A DNA stretch of 64,000 bases from Methylobacterium sp. DB0501. GTDB lineage: Bacteria; Pseudomonadota; Alphaproteobacteria; Rhizobiales; Beijerinckiaceae. The notes under the pieces were generated by a model. It ran no database searches and was not told the origin of the DNA. It saw only the letters and a program-made list of their open reading frames with translations. This document shows, in pieces, positions 8,300-20,060 of the stretch (its first letter is position 1; each line of letters opens with the position of its first letter). The translations under genes were made by a program, and so were the position numbers. The stretch is from NCBI RefSeq assembly GCF_011043735.1, contig NZ_JAAKGV010000004.1:186001-250000 (forward strand), read 5' to 3'.

Positions 8300-9154
8300 T
8301 CACAGCTTGGCGCAGAACCCGACCATGCCGGAACTGTCCGGCGGGCAGAGCGCCACTGCCTGGCCGCTCTCCCGGCGGGTGAAGTTCGGCGTGCCGCCGC
8401 GCAGGCAATAGGCCGAGACGAAGGTCTCGCCCTCGTCGCAGGCGAGTTCGCAATGCGGCGTGCTGCAACCGTCGGTGCGCAGCATCCGGAACGGCAGGGC
8501 GGTGCTCGCCGCCGCCGCGGTTCCCACCGATCCGGCCGGACCCTGCGGCCCGGGGGGACCCGCTTCGCCCTTCGCACCTGCTTCGCCCTTGGGACCCGCT
8601 TCGCCTTTGGGACCGGGATCGCCCTTGGGGCCCGCCTCGCCGCGCGGACCCGCCGGCCCCGGCTCGCCCTTGAGCCCGGCCTCGCCCTTGGGGCCTGCGT
8701 CGCCCTTGGGTCCGGCCGGCCCGGCGAGTCCGGCCTGTCCTTGCGGCCCGGTCGGGCCCGGCTCGCCCTTGGCGCCCGGGGCGCCGGTGGCGCCGCAATT
8801 GGCGATCGCGATCTCGCGGGAGGCCTCGCCGGCCTTGAGGGTCGCGACGCAGTTCTGCGGCACGTAGGGCACCTTCAGGGTGAAGCGCCCGCGCTTGTCC
8901 GAGGTGACCGGGATGTCGTCGTCGAGGGTGACGACCACGCCGGCCTTGCCGACGCTGCCCGACACCGTGAGGTCGCCGGCCTCGATCCGGGCGTCCCAGA
9001 CCGTGATGGCGGCTTGCGCCGGGGCGGCGGCACGCCCGCCCGCCGGCGCCTGCTGCGCGAGTCTCTGGGGCGCCTGAGCGAGGCCCGGACCGGACAGGGC
9101 TGCACCGGCGGACAGGGCCGCAGACAGGATCAACGCGGCGCGGAATGGACGCAT
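8300..9154 (-). CDS. Secreted collagen-like repeat protein (284 aa)
   Basis: The signal peptide ([20 protein letters not shown], cleavage likely after GLAQA) is followed by an Ala/Gln-rich linker. A beta-rich domain with two cysteines comes next (about 49-122, [13 protein letters not shown] ... NCVATLKAG). Then 30 consecutive Gly-X-Y triplets follow (about 123-212; GPKGEAG and GPKGDAG recur), ending in a C-terminal domain with six cysteines ([29 protein letters not shown]). Bacterial collagen-like proteins form trimeric triple helices on the cell surface; here Cys pairs probably cap the rod. Alternation of K, E and D would give interchain salt bridges. No cell-wall anchor or autotransporter domain is present, so how it is displayed is unclear. 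Confidence 0.85.
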   Translation of the reverse strand: MRPFRAALILSAALSAGAALSGPGLAQAPQRLAQQAPAGGRAAAPAQAAITVWDARIEAGDLTVSGSVGKAGVVVTLDDDIPVTSDKRGRFTLKVPYVPQNCVATLKAGEASREIAIANCGATGAPGAKGEPGPTGPQGQAGLAGPAGPKGDAGPKGEAGLKGEPGPAGPRGEAGPKGDPGPKGEAGPKGEAGAKGEAGPPGPQGPAGSVGTAAAASTALPFRMLRTDGCSTPHCELACDEGETFVSAYCLRGGTPNFTRRESGQAVALCPPDSSGMVGFCAKL

Positions 9155-9271
9155 CGTTCAGCCTCAAGGCGTGACGGAGGAGCCCGCGCGCGGAGTCGTG
9201 GTGGCGGGCGCCGCACCTTGCGGCGCTGTCAAGCTGCGGTCAACTGCGCAGACGCCCGCCGGCAAGCCCCC

Positions 9272-9817
9272 TCAGGCCTCGTCGTCGAGCACGCCGTCGA
9301 GGGCGTAGTGGCGCACGGTATGGCGGTTGGCGATCAGCTCGTCGACCGTCGGCTCGCCCTTCAGCGCCCGGGCGATGGCGAGCTTCGTCGCCTCGTAATT
9401 GGTGCGGTAGAGGTCCTTGCGGTCGAGGTTCGGGTCCTCGGGGCAGCGCGGGTCGAGCCAGATCATGATGATCATGCACAGCTCGTCGAGCCCGTCGCGG
9501 GGCAGGATGCCCTCGATGATGCAGTCGACGATCGCGTCGCCGGTCGCGGCCTGGACCACGCCGCCGAGGAGTTCGACGTATTCGGCGGTGTGGATCGTCG
9601 CCTTGGTGGTCATCATCGTGGCCGGGCGCACCAGCTGGTTGAGGTCGCGCACCACGAACATCCGGGTATGGCCCTGGACCTGCCCCATCATCGAGGCGAA
9701 GGCCTGTCCCACCGGCCCGCGTACCGAGCCGATCAGCACCTCGGGCATCGCGTCGGTGTACTGGCCCTCGGCCGCCAGCACGGTGGCCTCGCCGGTGCGG
9801 AAGACGATCTCGCTCAT
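9272..9817 (-). CDS. Formaldehyde-activating enzyme (Fae) family paralogue
   Basis: Fae condenses formaldehyde with tetrahydromethanopterin in methylotrophs. The start at 9817 has GAGGGA 8 nt upstream. Family blocks are visible: LIGSVRGPVGQAF, GHTRMFVVRDLN, ATMMTTKATI, EGILPRDGLDELC and NYEATKLAIARALKGEP. The catalytic His of classical Fae (in VAHIDLIIG) aligns with Met in DAMPEVLIG, and there is an insertion before NYEATKL (DPRCPEDPNLDRKDLYRT). So this is one of the divergent Fae homologues (Fae2/Fae3 type) whose function may not be catalysis. No other C1 genes lie alongside. The C-terminus is acidic (LDGVLDDEA). Confidence 0.85.
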   Translation of the reverse strand: MSEIVFRTGEATVLAAEGQYTDAMPEVLIGSVRGPVGQAFASMMGQVQGHTRMFVVRDLNQLVRPATMMTTKATIHTAEYVELLGGVVQAATGDAIVDCIIEGILPRDGLDELCMIIMIWLDPRCPEDPNLDRKDLYRTNYEATKLAIARALKGEPTVDELIANRHTVRHYALDGVLDDEA

Positions 9818-9965
9818 GGTCCGATTCCCTCGGTTCACATCCCGGCGCGGGTCGACCACGGCGACCGTCGCAGCGTCAACCGCCGCGAACCCATCGACCT
9901 GTCCGGAAATTGGTCTATAGGGCCGGGGGCCGGGGTGTTTCGCCCCGAAGAACTGATGCGGACGG

Positions 9966-10178
9966 ATGAGCGATCGCGACTGGACCCTGAGGGTGACGCC
10001 GACCGAGGCGGGCGTGCGGCTCGAACTGGACCTCGCCGACCTCGACGGCACGCCGGTCACGGCGGCGATCGCCCTCGATCGGGCCGAGGCACGCCGCTTC
10101 GCCCGGGCGATGCTGGCGGCGGCCGGCGACGCGGCCGAGCGGACCTTCCCGCATCCGCCGATGCACGAGGGAGAGTAA
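9966..10178 (+). CDS. Small conserved hypothetical protein (70 aa)
   Basis: The protein starts MSDRDWTLRVTPTEAGVRLE. It is acidic and Ala/Arg-rich, predicted as a short beta hairpin followed by a helix (DRAEARRFARAMLAAAGDA). There is no signal peptide or membrane segment. It is divergent from the Fae-like gene and convergent with the lipoprotein gene that ends 4 nt away. The region upstream (9818-9965) should hold promoters for both divergent genes. Function unknown. Confidence 0.55.
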   Translation: MSDRDWTLRVTPTEAGVRLELDLADLDGTPVTAAIALDRAEARRFARAMLAAAGDAAERTFPHPPMHEGE

Positions 10179-10182
10179 GGGC

Positions 10183-10608
10183 TCAGTACCGCCCCGGCAG
10201 GCGCGGCACCTTGGTGCCGGGCTTCTCGACCGGCTCGGCGCAGGAATAGACGAACTCGGTCTGGAGATCGGTGAACACCGTCTCGCCGACGATGGTGCAA
10301 GTCTCCCGCGCCGTCTCCTTGAGGTAGGTCGTGGCAGCCTCGGAGAAGCGGCGGCGGCGGGTCAGCGCCGGATCCCGGCCGTCGAGGCCGCAGCCGGCAA
10401 TCTCCCGCAGGTTGTTCGAGACGATCAGGACCTTGCGCTGCTGGCGCTGGTCATAGACCTCGTAGGGGTCGTTGCAGCCGATCGTGACCACCTGCGGCTG
10501 GAGGCCGACATAGGTCTTCGAGATGTAGGAGAATTCGGTGCAGCCGGCCACCGCCGCGACGGCGCCCGCCACGGCGACGAGGGCGAGCCTCCCTGGTCCT
10601 GTCCGCAT
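10183..10608 (-). CDS. Hypothetical lipoprotein (141 aa)
   Basis: The start at 10608 gives MRTGPGRLALVAVAGAVAAVAGC, a lipoprotein signal peptide with lipobox A-V-A-G-C; a start at 10632 would add eight residues. The mature part has further Cys residues (IGCNDPYEVY, AGCGLDG, ETCTIVG, YSCAEP) that may form disulfides. No known domain is recognised. A small cytoplasmic-looking gene lies upstream on the same strand. Confidence 0.65.
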   Translation of the reverse strand: MRTGPGRLALVAVAGAVAAVAGCTEFSYISKTYVGLQPQVVTIGCNDPYEVYDQRQQRKVLIVSNNLREIAGCGLDGRDPALTRRRRFSEAATTYLKETARETCTIVGETVFTDLQTEFVYSCAEPVEKPGTKVPRLPGRY

Positions 10609-10674
10609 CCCCGATCCTTCCCGCATCCTCAAGCCCAGCTTTGAGCCGGGGCGGGCGCGGCGGTCAAGCCCGGG

Positions 10675-10920
10675 TCAGATGGTGGGTTCGTCCTCCTCCA
10701 CTGCCCCGTCGACAGGCATAAGCGGCTGCTCGATCGCAACTTGCACGATGTCGTCGTCCAGCGGGCCGACGAGACGACGGAGCCGATCCCCGTTCTCCGG
10801 GATGTCCGCCGACGTCTCGACCGGCTCTTTCAGGACCGCCTCGACATCGGCATCGAGCGGTTGCACCCGCTCCTGAAGCCAGTCCCAGCGTCCCGGTACC
10901 GGCTTGTCGATCTCGTCCAT
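10675..10920 (-). CDS. Small acidic hypothetical protein (81 aa)
   Basis: The ATG at 10920 (MDEIDKPVPGRWDWLQERV) is preceded by a GGGGGGC Shine-Dalgarno-like run, which favours it over the ATG at 10947. The sequence is strongly acidic (DADVEAVLKEPVE, AVEEDEPTI) and has no membrane segment. It lies 57 nt downstream of the metH stop on the same strand and could ride on the methionine operon transcript. No domain recognised. Confidence 0.5.
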   Translation of the reverse strand: MDEIDKPVPGRWDWLQERVQPLDADVEAVLKEPVETSADIPENGDRLRRLVGPLDDDIVQVAIEQPLMPVDGAVEEDEPTI

Positions 10921-10977
10921 GCGCCCCCCCGGGGTTGCGCCCATCATGACGACGGGCTGTCCCCGGAGGCAAGCGCC

Positions 10978-14727
<3,750 letters not shown>

Positions 14728-14830
14728 CGGGAGGGGGTTCCAGCGGATCGGGTCGATACAGGGTGCAGAATCAGGCCGGGCCGCGCGGAGCGGCCCGGGA
14801 GACTTTCGGTAGTGGAGCGACTTGAGGAGA

Positions 14831-15745
14831 TCAGGCCGCCGCCTTCTCCGCCGCCACCGGCGCCGCGCGCAAGCCCAGGAGGTGGCAGATCGCGTAGACG
14901 AGGTCGGCGCGGTTCATGGTGTAGAAGTGGAAGTCGGTGATGCCGCGGTCGACGAGGTCCAGCACCTGCTCGGCGGCGACCGCCGCGGCCACCAGCTTGC
15001 GGGTCGCGACGTCGTCGTCCAGCCCCTCGAAGCGGGCGGCGAGCCAGTCCGGCACCGAGGCGCCGGTGCGGCGGGCGAAGTTGGCGGCCTGCTTGAAGTT
15101 CTGCACCGGCAGGATGCCCGGGATGATCGGGATGGTGATCCCCCGGGCCCGCACCCGGTCGAGGTAGCGGAAGAACAGGTCGTTCTCGAAGAAGAACTGG
15201 GAGATGGCGCGGTCGGCGCCACAATCGACCTTGGCCTTCAGCGCATCGAGATCCTGATCGAGGGAGCCGGCCTCGGGGTGACGCTCGGGATAGGCCGAGA
15301 CCGAGACCTCGAAGTCGCCGACGCGCTTGATGCCGGCGACGAGGTCGCAGGAGCGCTCGTAGCCGCCCGGATGCGGGGCGTAGGCCGAGCCGACACCGTC
15401 CGCCGGGTCGCCGCGCAGGGCCACGATGTGGCGCACGCCGGCCTCGTGGTAGGCGCGCACCACGTCGTCGACCTCGCCCTTGGTCGCCGCCACGCAGGTG
15501 AGGTGGGCGGCGGGCTTCAGGTCGGTCTCGCGCACCAGGCGCGCCACGGTGTTGTGGGTGCGCTCGCGGGTCGAGCCGCCGGCGCCGTAGGTCACCGAGA
15601 CGAAGCTGGGGCCGAGCGGCGCCAGGCGCTCGATCGACGACCACAGGGTGGCCTCCATCTCGGCGGTCTTCGGCGGGAAGAACTCGAACGAGACGCGGAT
15701 CGGGCGGCAGCTCTCGCGGCTCGGGCGGAAGGAGGTGGCGAACAT
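14831..15745 (-). CDS. metF: Methylenetetrahydrofolate reductase MetF (304 aa)
   Basis: Flavoenzyme that reduces 5,10-methylene-THF to 5-methyl-THF, the substrate of MetH. The TIM-barrel start is [15 protein letters not shown], with the catalytic Glu in FEFFPPK. Next are [13 protein letters not shown], then HLTCVAATK and [10 protein letters not shown], which form the FAD and folate site, and [12 protein letters not shown] towards the C-terminus. The size matches the bacterial single-domain enzyme. It lies 36 nt downstream of the ArsR-methyltransferase gene and 103 nt upstream of metH. Direct functional coupling with both neighbours is expected. Confidence 0.97.
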   Translation of the reverse strand: MFATSFRPSRESCRPIRVSFEFFPPKTAEMEATLWSSIERLAPLGPSFVSVTYGAGGSTRERTHNTVARLVRETDLKPAAHLTCVAATKGEVDDVVRAYHEAGVRHIVALRGDPADGVGSAYAPHPGGYERSCDLVAGIKRVGDFEVSVSAYPERHPEAGSLDQDLDALKAKVDCGADRAISQFFFENDLFFRYLDRVRARGITIPIIPGILPVQNFKQAANFARRTGASVPDWLAARFEGLDDDVATRKLVAAAVAAEQVLDLVDRGITDFHFYTMNRADLVYAICHLLGLRAAPVAAEKAAA

Positions 15746-15781
15746 CGGCGGCCTCGGCAGACAATCGAGAGAGGTGAGAAT

Positions 15782-16771
15782 TCAGGCGACGGCGCGGTCG
15801 GGCAAACCAGCCGCGGCTTCGGGGTGATGGGCGAGCCAGAGCGTGACGGTGAGCTGGTGCTCCGCGCCCCCGGCCGGGGCGAGGTGGCGCAGCCGCACGT
15901 CGGTCAGGCCGGCTTCGGAGAGCCAGCCCGCGACCTGCTCCGGGGCGAAGCCGAGGCGGCGATGCGCCTCGTCCGCGCGCAGGAATTCCAGGCTGTGGGG
16001 GGCGAAATCGACCACAAGGAGGCGACCGCCCGGGGCGACGAGGCGGGCGGCCTCGCGCAGGGCCCGCGCCGGGTCGTCGAGATAGTGCAGCACCTGGTGG
16101 ATCAGCACGAGATCGAAGCTCGCCCGGCCGAAGGGGGGCGCGTGGATGTCGCCCTGACGCAGGTCGATCCGGGTCAGGCCCTGGCGCTCCAGGTTGGCGC
16201 GGGCCACCGACAGCATGGCGTGGTTGGCGTCCAGCCCCGTCGCCCGCGCGGCCCGCGGCGCCAGGAGGCCGAGCATCCGCCCGGTGCCGGTGCCGAGATC
16301 GACGACGCTGCCGATCGGGCCGGGGCCGAGCGCGTCGAGCACCGCCGCCTCGACGGTGGCCTCCGGCACGTGGAGCGAGCGCACCCTGTCCCATTGCGGC
16401 GCCAGCCGCGCGAAGAAGCTCTGGGCGGCCTCCGCGCGCTGCGCCCGTACCGCCTGGAGCCGGGCCCGGTCCTCGGAGAGCGGCGGCTCGGCGGCATCGA
16501 GGGCGGAGATCAGCGGCGCCACCAGAGCGGCCACCCCCTCGCGCAGGCGGAAGAACGCCCAGGCGCCCTCCCGATGGCGCACCACCAGCCCGGCCTCGAC
16601 CAGGAGCTTGAGGTGACGGGAGATGCGCGGCTGCGACTGGCCGAGGATGTCGGTGAGGTCGGAGACCGACAACTCGCCCTCGCCGAGCAGCACCAGGATG
16701 CGCAGGCGCGTCTCCTCCGCGGCGGCCCGCAGCACGCCCAGGGCGTCGACGAAGGGGACGGTGGCGGTCAT
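15782..16771 (-). CDS. ArsR-family regulator fused to a SAM-dependent methyltransferase domain (329 aa)
   Basis: The N-terminal winged helix (about 10-85; EETRLRILVLLGEGELSVSDL, GQSQPRISRHLKLLVEAGLV) is of ArsR type. It lacks the usual CxC metal site. From about residue 130 a class I methyltransferase fold follows, with motif I VVDLGTGTGRMLG and FDLVLIHQVLHYLDDPARAL. This architecture sits next to metF/metH in many Alphaproteobacteria. By analogy with SahR-type regulators it probably senses SAM or S-adenosylhomocysteine and represses methionine-cycle genes. The start at 16771 is favoured by GAGGAG 9 nt upstream; a start at 16840 would place the operator inside the coding region. Confidence 0.88.
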   Translation of the reverse strand: MTATVPFVDALGVLRAAAEETRLRILVLLGEGELSVSDLTDILGQSQPRISRHLKLLVEAGLVVRHREGAWAFFRLREGVAALVAPLISALDAAEPPLSEDRARLQAVRAQRAEAAQSFFARLAPQWDRVRSLHVPEATVEAAVLDALGPGPIGSVVDLGTGTGRMLGLLAPRAARATGLDANHAMLSVARANLERQGLTRIDLRQGDIHAPPFGRASFDLVLIHQVLHYLDDPARALREAARLVAPGGRLLVVDFAPHSLEFLRADEAHRRLGFAPEQVAGWLSEAGLTDVRLRHLAPAGGAEHQLTVTLWLAHHPEAAAGLPDRAVA

Positions 16772-16800
16772 GCCTGGAAGCTCCTCACCTCCGATGCGAA

Positions 16801-16820
16801 ACATAAAGATATCTTTATGT
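16801..16820. promoter_or_regulatory. Perfect 20-bp palindromic operator upstream of the methionine operon
   Basis: ACATAAAGATATCTTTATGT is an exact inverted repeat. It is AT-rich in a GC-rich context and centred about 40 nt upstream of the regulator's start codon. Size and symmetry suit a dimeric ArsR/SahR-type winged-helix protein, so autoregulation of the whole metF-metH unit is likely. The topoisomerase gene is divergent, starting 217 nt away, and could be affected too. Confidence 0.75.
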
Positions 16821-17036
16821 GAGACACGGCGGCGGCGCAAGCGGCGTTTCCCGGCTACGCTTGTTTCCGGGCGACATGCCGTTCTCCCCTGGCGCCAAGG
16901 ACCCCGATCCTGGCATGGCCGCCTGAATCGATCGCGAAGCGGAGGCCGCGAAAGCGGCGTTGACCGGGCCGGGGCGCCTCCGGTATGTTCTTGCTTCGTT
17001 CGGGCCGCCCTGCCCGCTCAAGAGCGTCCCGCTGCC

Positions 17037-19445
17037 ATGGCGCAGGCCACCTCCCCCGGCTCTTCTTCCGGCAAGGCCCCCTCGGGGAAGACGCTGTTCT
17101 TCTTCGAGAAGCCCTCGGCGATGCGCCAGGTGCAGCGGTTCTTCCGCTCGACCAGCACGGTCTGCGTCGCGGCGGAAGGGCACCTCCTGGAGGTGGCCGA
17201 GCCCGGGGAGATCCGGCCGGACTGGAAGCCCTGGCGCTTCGATGCGCTGCCGATCGCCATGGAGCGCCTGCCGGTCGCCCCGGGGCATGGCCGCTCGGGC
17301 CAGTCGCACGCGCCGAAGCTCGCGGCGATCCGCCAGGCGCTGACCGGCGTCGAGCGGGTGATCATCGCCACCGATCCGGGCCGCGAGGGCTCGATGATCG
17401 CCTGGGAGGTCCTGGAGCATCTCGGCTGGCGCGGCCGGGTCGATCGCCTGCGCCTCGGCGCCCTCGACGAGATCTCGATCCGCCGCGCCTTCGGGCTCCT
17501 GGCGAGGGAAGACGATTCGGGCGAGCGCGACTATGCGGCCTATCTCGAGGCCCTGTGCCGGCAATACGAGGATTGGCATCTCGGCCTCAACGGCACCCGG
17601 GCGGTGTCCCTGCGCCTGCGCCCGCCGGCCTTCCGCGAGCCCTGGCGCTTCGGCGGCGTGCAGACGCCGACGCTGGCGATCCTCGCCGACCTCGAGGAGC
17701 GCATCCGCAATTTCGTGCCGCGCGACTTCTACAAGATCGCCCTGCCGGTGACGACGGAGAGCGGCGCGAGCCTGACGCTCTGGCATGCGCCGAAGGAGAA
17801 GATCTTCGCGATCGAGGAGGCCGAGACGATCCGCGACGCCGCGACGGGCTGGGCCGGCCCGCTCGCCGTCGTGCAGAAGGACGTGCGCCGGGCGCCCCCG
17901 AAGCTCTTCTCGAAGGACACCCTGGCGCGAGCCTGCGCCAAGCGCTTCGGCTGGGATCCGCAGGTGACGGCGCGCCACGCGCAGGCGCTATACGACAAGG
18001 GCTACCTCACCTATCCCCGCACCGAATCGGTGCATCTCCCCGAGTCGCAGGCCAAGGACGCCGCCGCGGTGATCGCCGCGATCGCGACCGCCGACAAGGA
18101 CATCGCCGCCCACGCACCCGACACGCCGCAGATCCGCCGCGGGCCCAAGGGCCATTACGTGAAGGACCCGGGCGAGCACCACGCCATCGTGCCCCTGCGC
18201 AAGGTGCCGGGGCCGGGCGACGTGGCGCCCGAGGCGTTGCGGCTGTGGCTGCTCGTCGCCAAGACCTTCCTCGCCGCCCACATGGCCGACGGGATCGACG
18301 CCCGCACCACGGTCACGGCCGAGGTGGCGACGCCCCTGGGACAGAAGCGCTTCGCCATCACCGGCAGCGTGGTGAAGGTGCCGGGCTGGCGCGCCCTCTA
18401 CGGAACCGAGGCCGACGAGGACGAGGTCGTGCCCGGCAAGGCCAGGGCCGACGACGAGCCGACCACCGGGCGCCTGCCGCCAGTCCGCGACGGCGAGGCC
18501 GGCCGGGGCGGCGAGCCGGTGATCGAGACCGCCCGGACCGAGCCGCCCCGGCGCATCACCCGGGGCGAGCTGCCGGTGGTGATGGGCCGGCTGATCGACC
18601 AGGTCGAGGACCCGGCCCTGAAGCGCGCCCTGGAGAACCCCGCCAACCCGACCGAGCCGAAGGGCCTCGGCACCGCCGCCACCCGCGACGCGGTGCTGCC
18701 GAAGCTGATGAAGAGCCACTACGTCACGCTGCTCAAGGGAAAGGACCCGGCCATCACCGTGACGGAGGTGGGCCTCGCCTTCGTGGCCGCGGTGCGGCGG
18801 GTGTTTCCGGCCTATGGCGACCCGGTCGGGCGGGCGGTGTTCGAGTCGGAACTCGCCGAGATCGGCCGCGCGACGACGAGATCGGAAGCCGTGCGCCGGG
18901 CCGAGGTTTTTCGCCAGCGCACCCGCGAGCGGGTCGAGGCGCTGATCGGCGCGGTCTCGGGCGCGGATCGCCTGGAGGTGGACGCCCAGGCGCCTGCCAG
19001 AGGCGGCGGCCGCGCGCCGACCGCCGCCATGGTGTCCTTCGCGAAGTCCCTGGCCGCCCGCAAAGGCATCCCCCTCCCCCCGGAGGCGACCCGCGAGGCC
19101 GGCGCCTGCCGGGTCTTCCTCAACACCCATGCGGGCCCCCGACATCCCGCGGGAACGGAATCGGCCCCGGCGGCCGACGGCGCCACCCGTCCGCCGACCC
19201 CGGCGATGCTGCGCTTCGCCGCCTCCCTCGCCCGCGAGAAGCGCATGGAGGCGCTGCCGCCCGAGATCGAGACCGACTTCGCGGCCTGCCGCGCCTTCCT
19301 CGACGCCCATGCGGGCGGCGACGGCGCGCGCGCGGGCAAGACGGCTGCCGCCCGCGAGGCCCCGGCGAAGAAGACCCGCCGCCCCCGCAACCCGGCAGGC
19401 CCGGCCCGCGCCCCCCGCCGTCGGCGCGCTGCCGGCGGGGCGTGA
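17037..19445 (+). CDS. Type IA DNA topoisomerase, TopB/plasmid-like, with C-terminal repeats (802 aa)
   Basis: Single-strand-passing topoisomerase of the TopB-like group. The Toprim domain opens with FFFEKPSAM (Glu24); its acidic motif reads D113-P-G-R-E-G-S rather than the usual DxDREGE, so the second Asp is Gly. The nucleophile is Tyr326 in GYLTYPRTES. A long charged linker (about 455-505) interrupts the domain core. There are no zinc-finger Cys motifs. Instead the tail holds two copies of a roughly 60-residue unit (TAAMVSFAKSLAARKGIPL ... CRVFLNTHAG and TPAMLRFAASLAREKRMEAL ... CRAFLDAHAG) and a basic end. The ATG at 17037 is the first plausible start. It is the sole gene on its transcript. 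Confidence 0.85.
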   Translation: MAQATSPGSSSGKAPSGKTLFFFEKPSAMRQVQRFFRSTSTVCVAAEGHLLEVAEPGEIRPDWKPWRFDALPIAMERLPVAPGHGRSGQSHAPKLAAIRQALTGVERVIIATDPGREGSMIAWEVLEHLGWRGRVDRLRLGALDEISIRRAFGLLAREDDSGERDYAAYLEALCRQYEDWHLGLNGTRAVSLRLRPPAFREPWRFGGVQTPTLAILADLEERIRNFVPRDFYKIALPVTTESGASLTLWHAPKEKIFAIEEAETIRDAATGWAGPLAVVQKDVRRAPPKLFSKDTLARACAKRFGWDPQVTARHAQALYDKGYLTYPRTESVHLPESQAKDAAAVIAAIATADKDIAAHAPDTPQIRRGPKGHYVKDPGEHHAIVPLRKVPGPGDVAPEALRLWLLVAKTFLAAHMADGIDARTTVTAEVATPLGQKRFAITGSVVKVPGWRALYGTEADEDEVVPGKARADDEPTTGRLPPVRDGEAGRGGEPVIETARTEPPRRITRGELPVVMGRLIDQVEDPALKRALENPANPTEPKGLGTAATRDAVLPKLMKSHYVTLLKGKDPAITVTEVGLAFVAAVRRVFPAYGDPVGRAVFESELAEIGRATTRSEAVRRAEVFRQRTRERVEALIGAVSGADRLEVDAQAPARGGGRAPTAAMVSFAKSLAARKGIPLPPEATREAGACRVFLNTHAGPRHPAGTESAPAADGATRPPTPAMLRFAASLAREKRMEALPPEIETDFAACRAFLDAHAGGDGARAGKTAAAREAPAKKTRRPRNPAGPARAPRRRRAAGGA

Positions 19446-19552
19446 GGCGGCGCCGGCAAACAATCGCCCGCGCGCCCGCACGAGACGGCTGGACAGGCGA
19501 TCAGGGCGTCTCTATACCGCCGCTCAACGCCGCTGCCCCAGGCAGCCGGCGG

Positions 19553-19628
19553 GCCCGGGTAGCTCAGTTGGTAGAGCATGCGACTGAAAATCGCAGTGTC
19601 GGCGGTTCGACTCCGTCCCCGGGCACCA
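19553..19628 (+). tRNA. tRNA-Phe (GAA), copy 1
   Basis: A 76-nt cloverleaf: acceptor GCCCGGG/CCCGGGC, D-loop AGCTCAGTTGGTAGAGC, anticodon loop CTGAAAA with GAA at 19586-19588, T-loop TTCGACT, and encoded CCA. Identical to the second copy 85 nt downstream. Confidence 0.97.
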
Positions 19629-19713
19629 CTTCCTTATCATCGGTAAGGGTGGTGCCGTCCTTCTCATGAGGACGATCTCTGGTGCTTGGACCGTCGCCTC
19701 GCGCGGCCGGTGC

Positions 19714-19789
19714 GCCCGGGTAGCTCAGTTGGTAGAGCATGCGACTGAAAATCGCAGTGTCGGCGGTTCGACTCCGTCCCCGGGCACCA
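19714..19789 (+). tRNA. tRNA-Phe (GAA), copy 2
   Basis: Exact duplicate of the copy at 19553-19628, with the same anticodon GAA (19747-19749) and encoded CCA. The 85-nt spacer between them is not duplicated. The two were probably produced by tandem duplication and may be co-transcribed. The 271 nt downstream (19790-20060) hold no credible gene and are somewhat AT-richer. Confidence 0.97.
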
Positions 19790-20060
19790 TTTATCTACTC
19801 GCGTAACTTGCTCACATCGTCGGAAGATTGGACGCGGGTTGATCCGTCGGCTTGATCGACGTTGGATCGACGCCATTCGTTTTCTTCGAACTGACCTGAC
19901 GCCCTCCGTGCGTTCCAGGCCGCGCAGCACACCCAGGAATGACGCCGAGGGTGGCTGGGGTTTGATCTGACTAGCAGCCGAATGATGCATCATCCAAACC
20001 GAGCTGCCGAACAACGGGAACACGCTCGGGCAGCTGCAAGAACATTGCAGCCGTGAAGGA

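Noticed and set aside
14728-14830. Possible cobalamin or SAM riboswitch between metF and metH
   Set aside because: The 103-nt gap holds only a short GC hairpin; no B12-box or SAM aptamer core was recognisable.
19982-19993. 12-bp palindrome ATGATGCATCAT downstream of the tRNA genes
   Set aside because: Single, short and without an adjacent gene start; too little to call an operator.
19664-20023. Minus-strand ORF containing PGTESNRRHCDFQSHALP
   Set aside because: This peptide is the well-known false translation of the antisense strand of tRNA-Phe; the frame covers the second tRNA gene.
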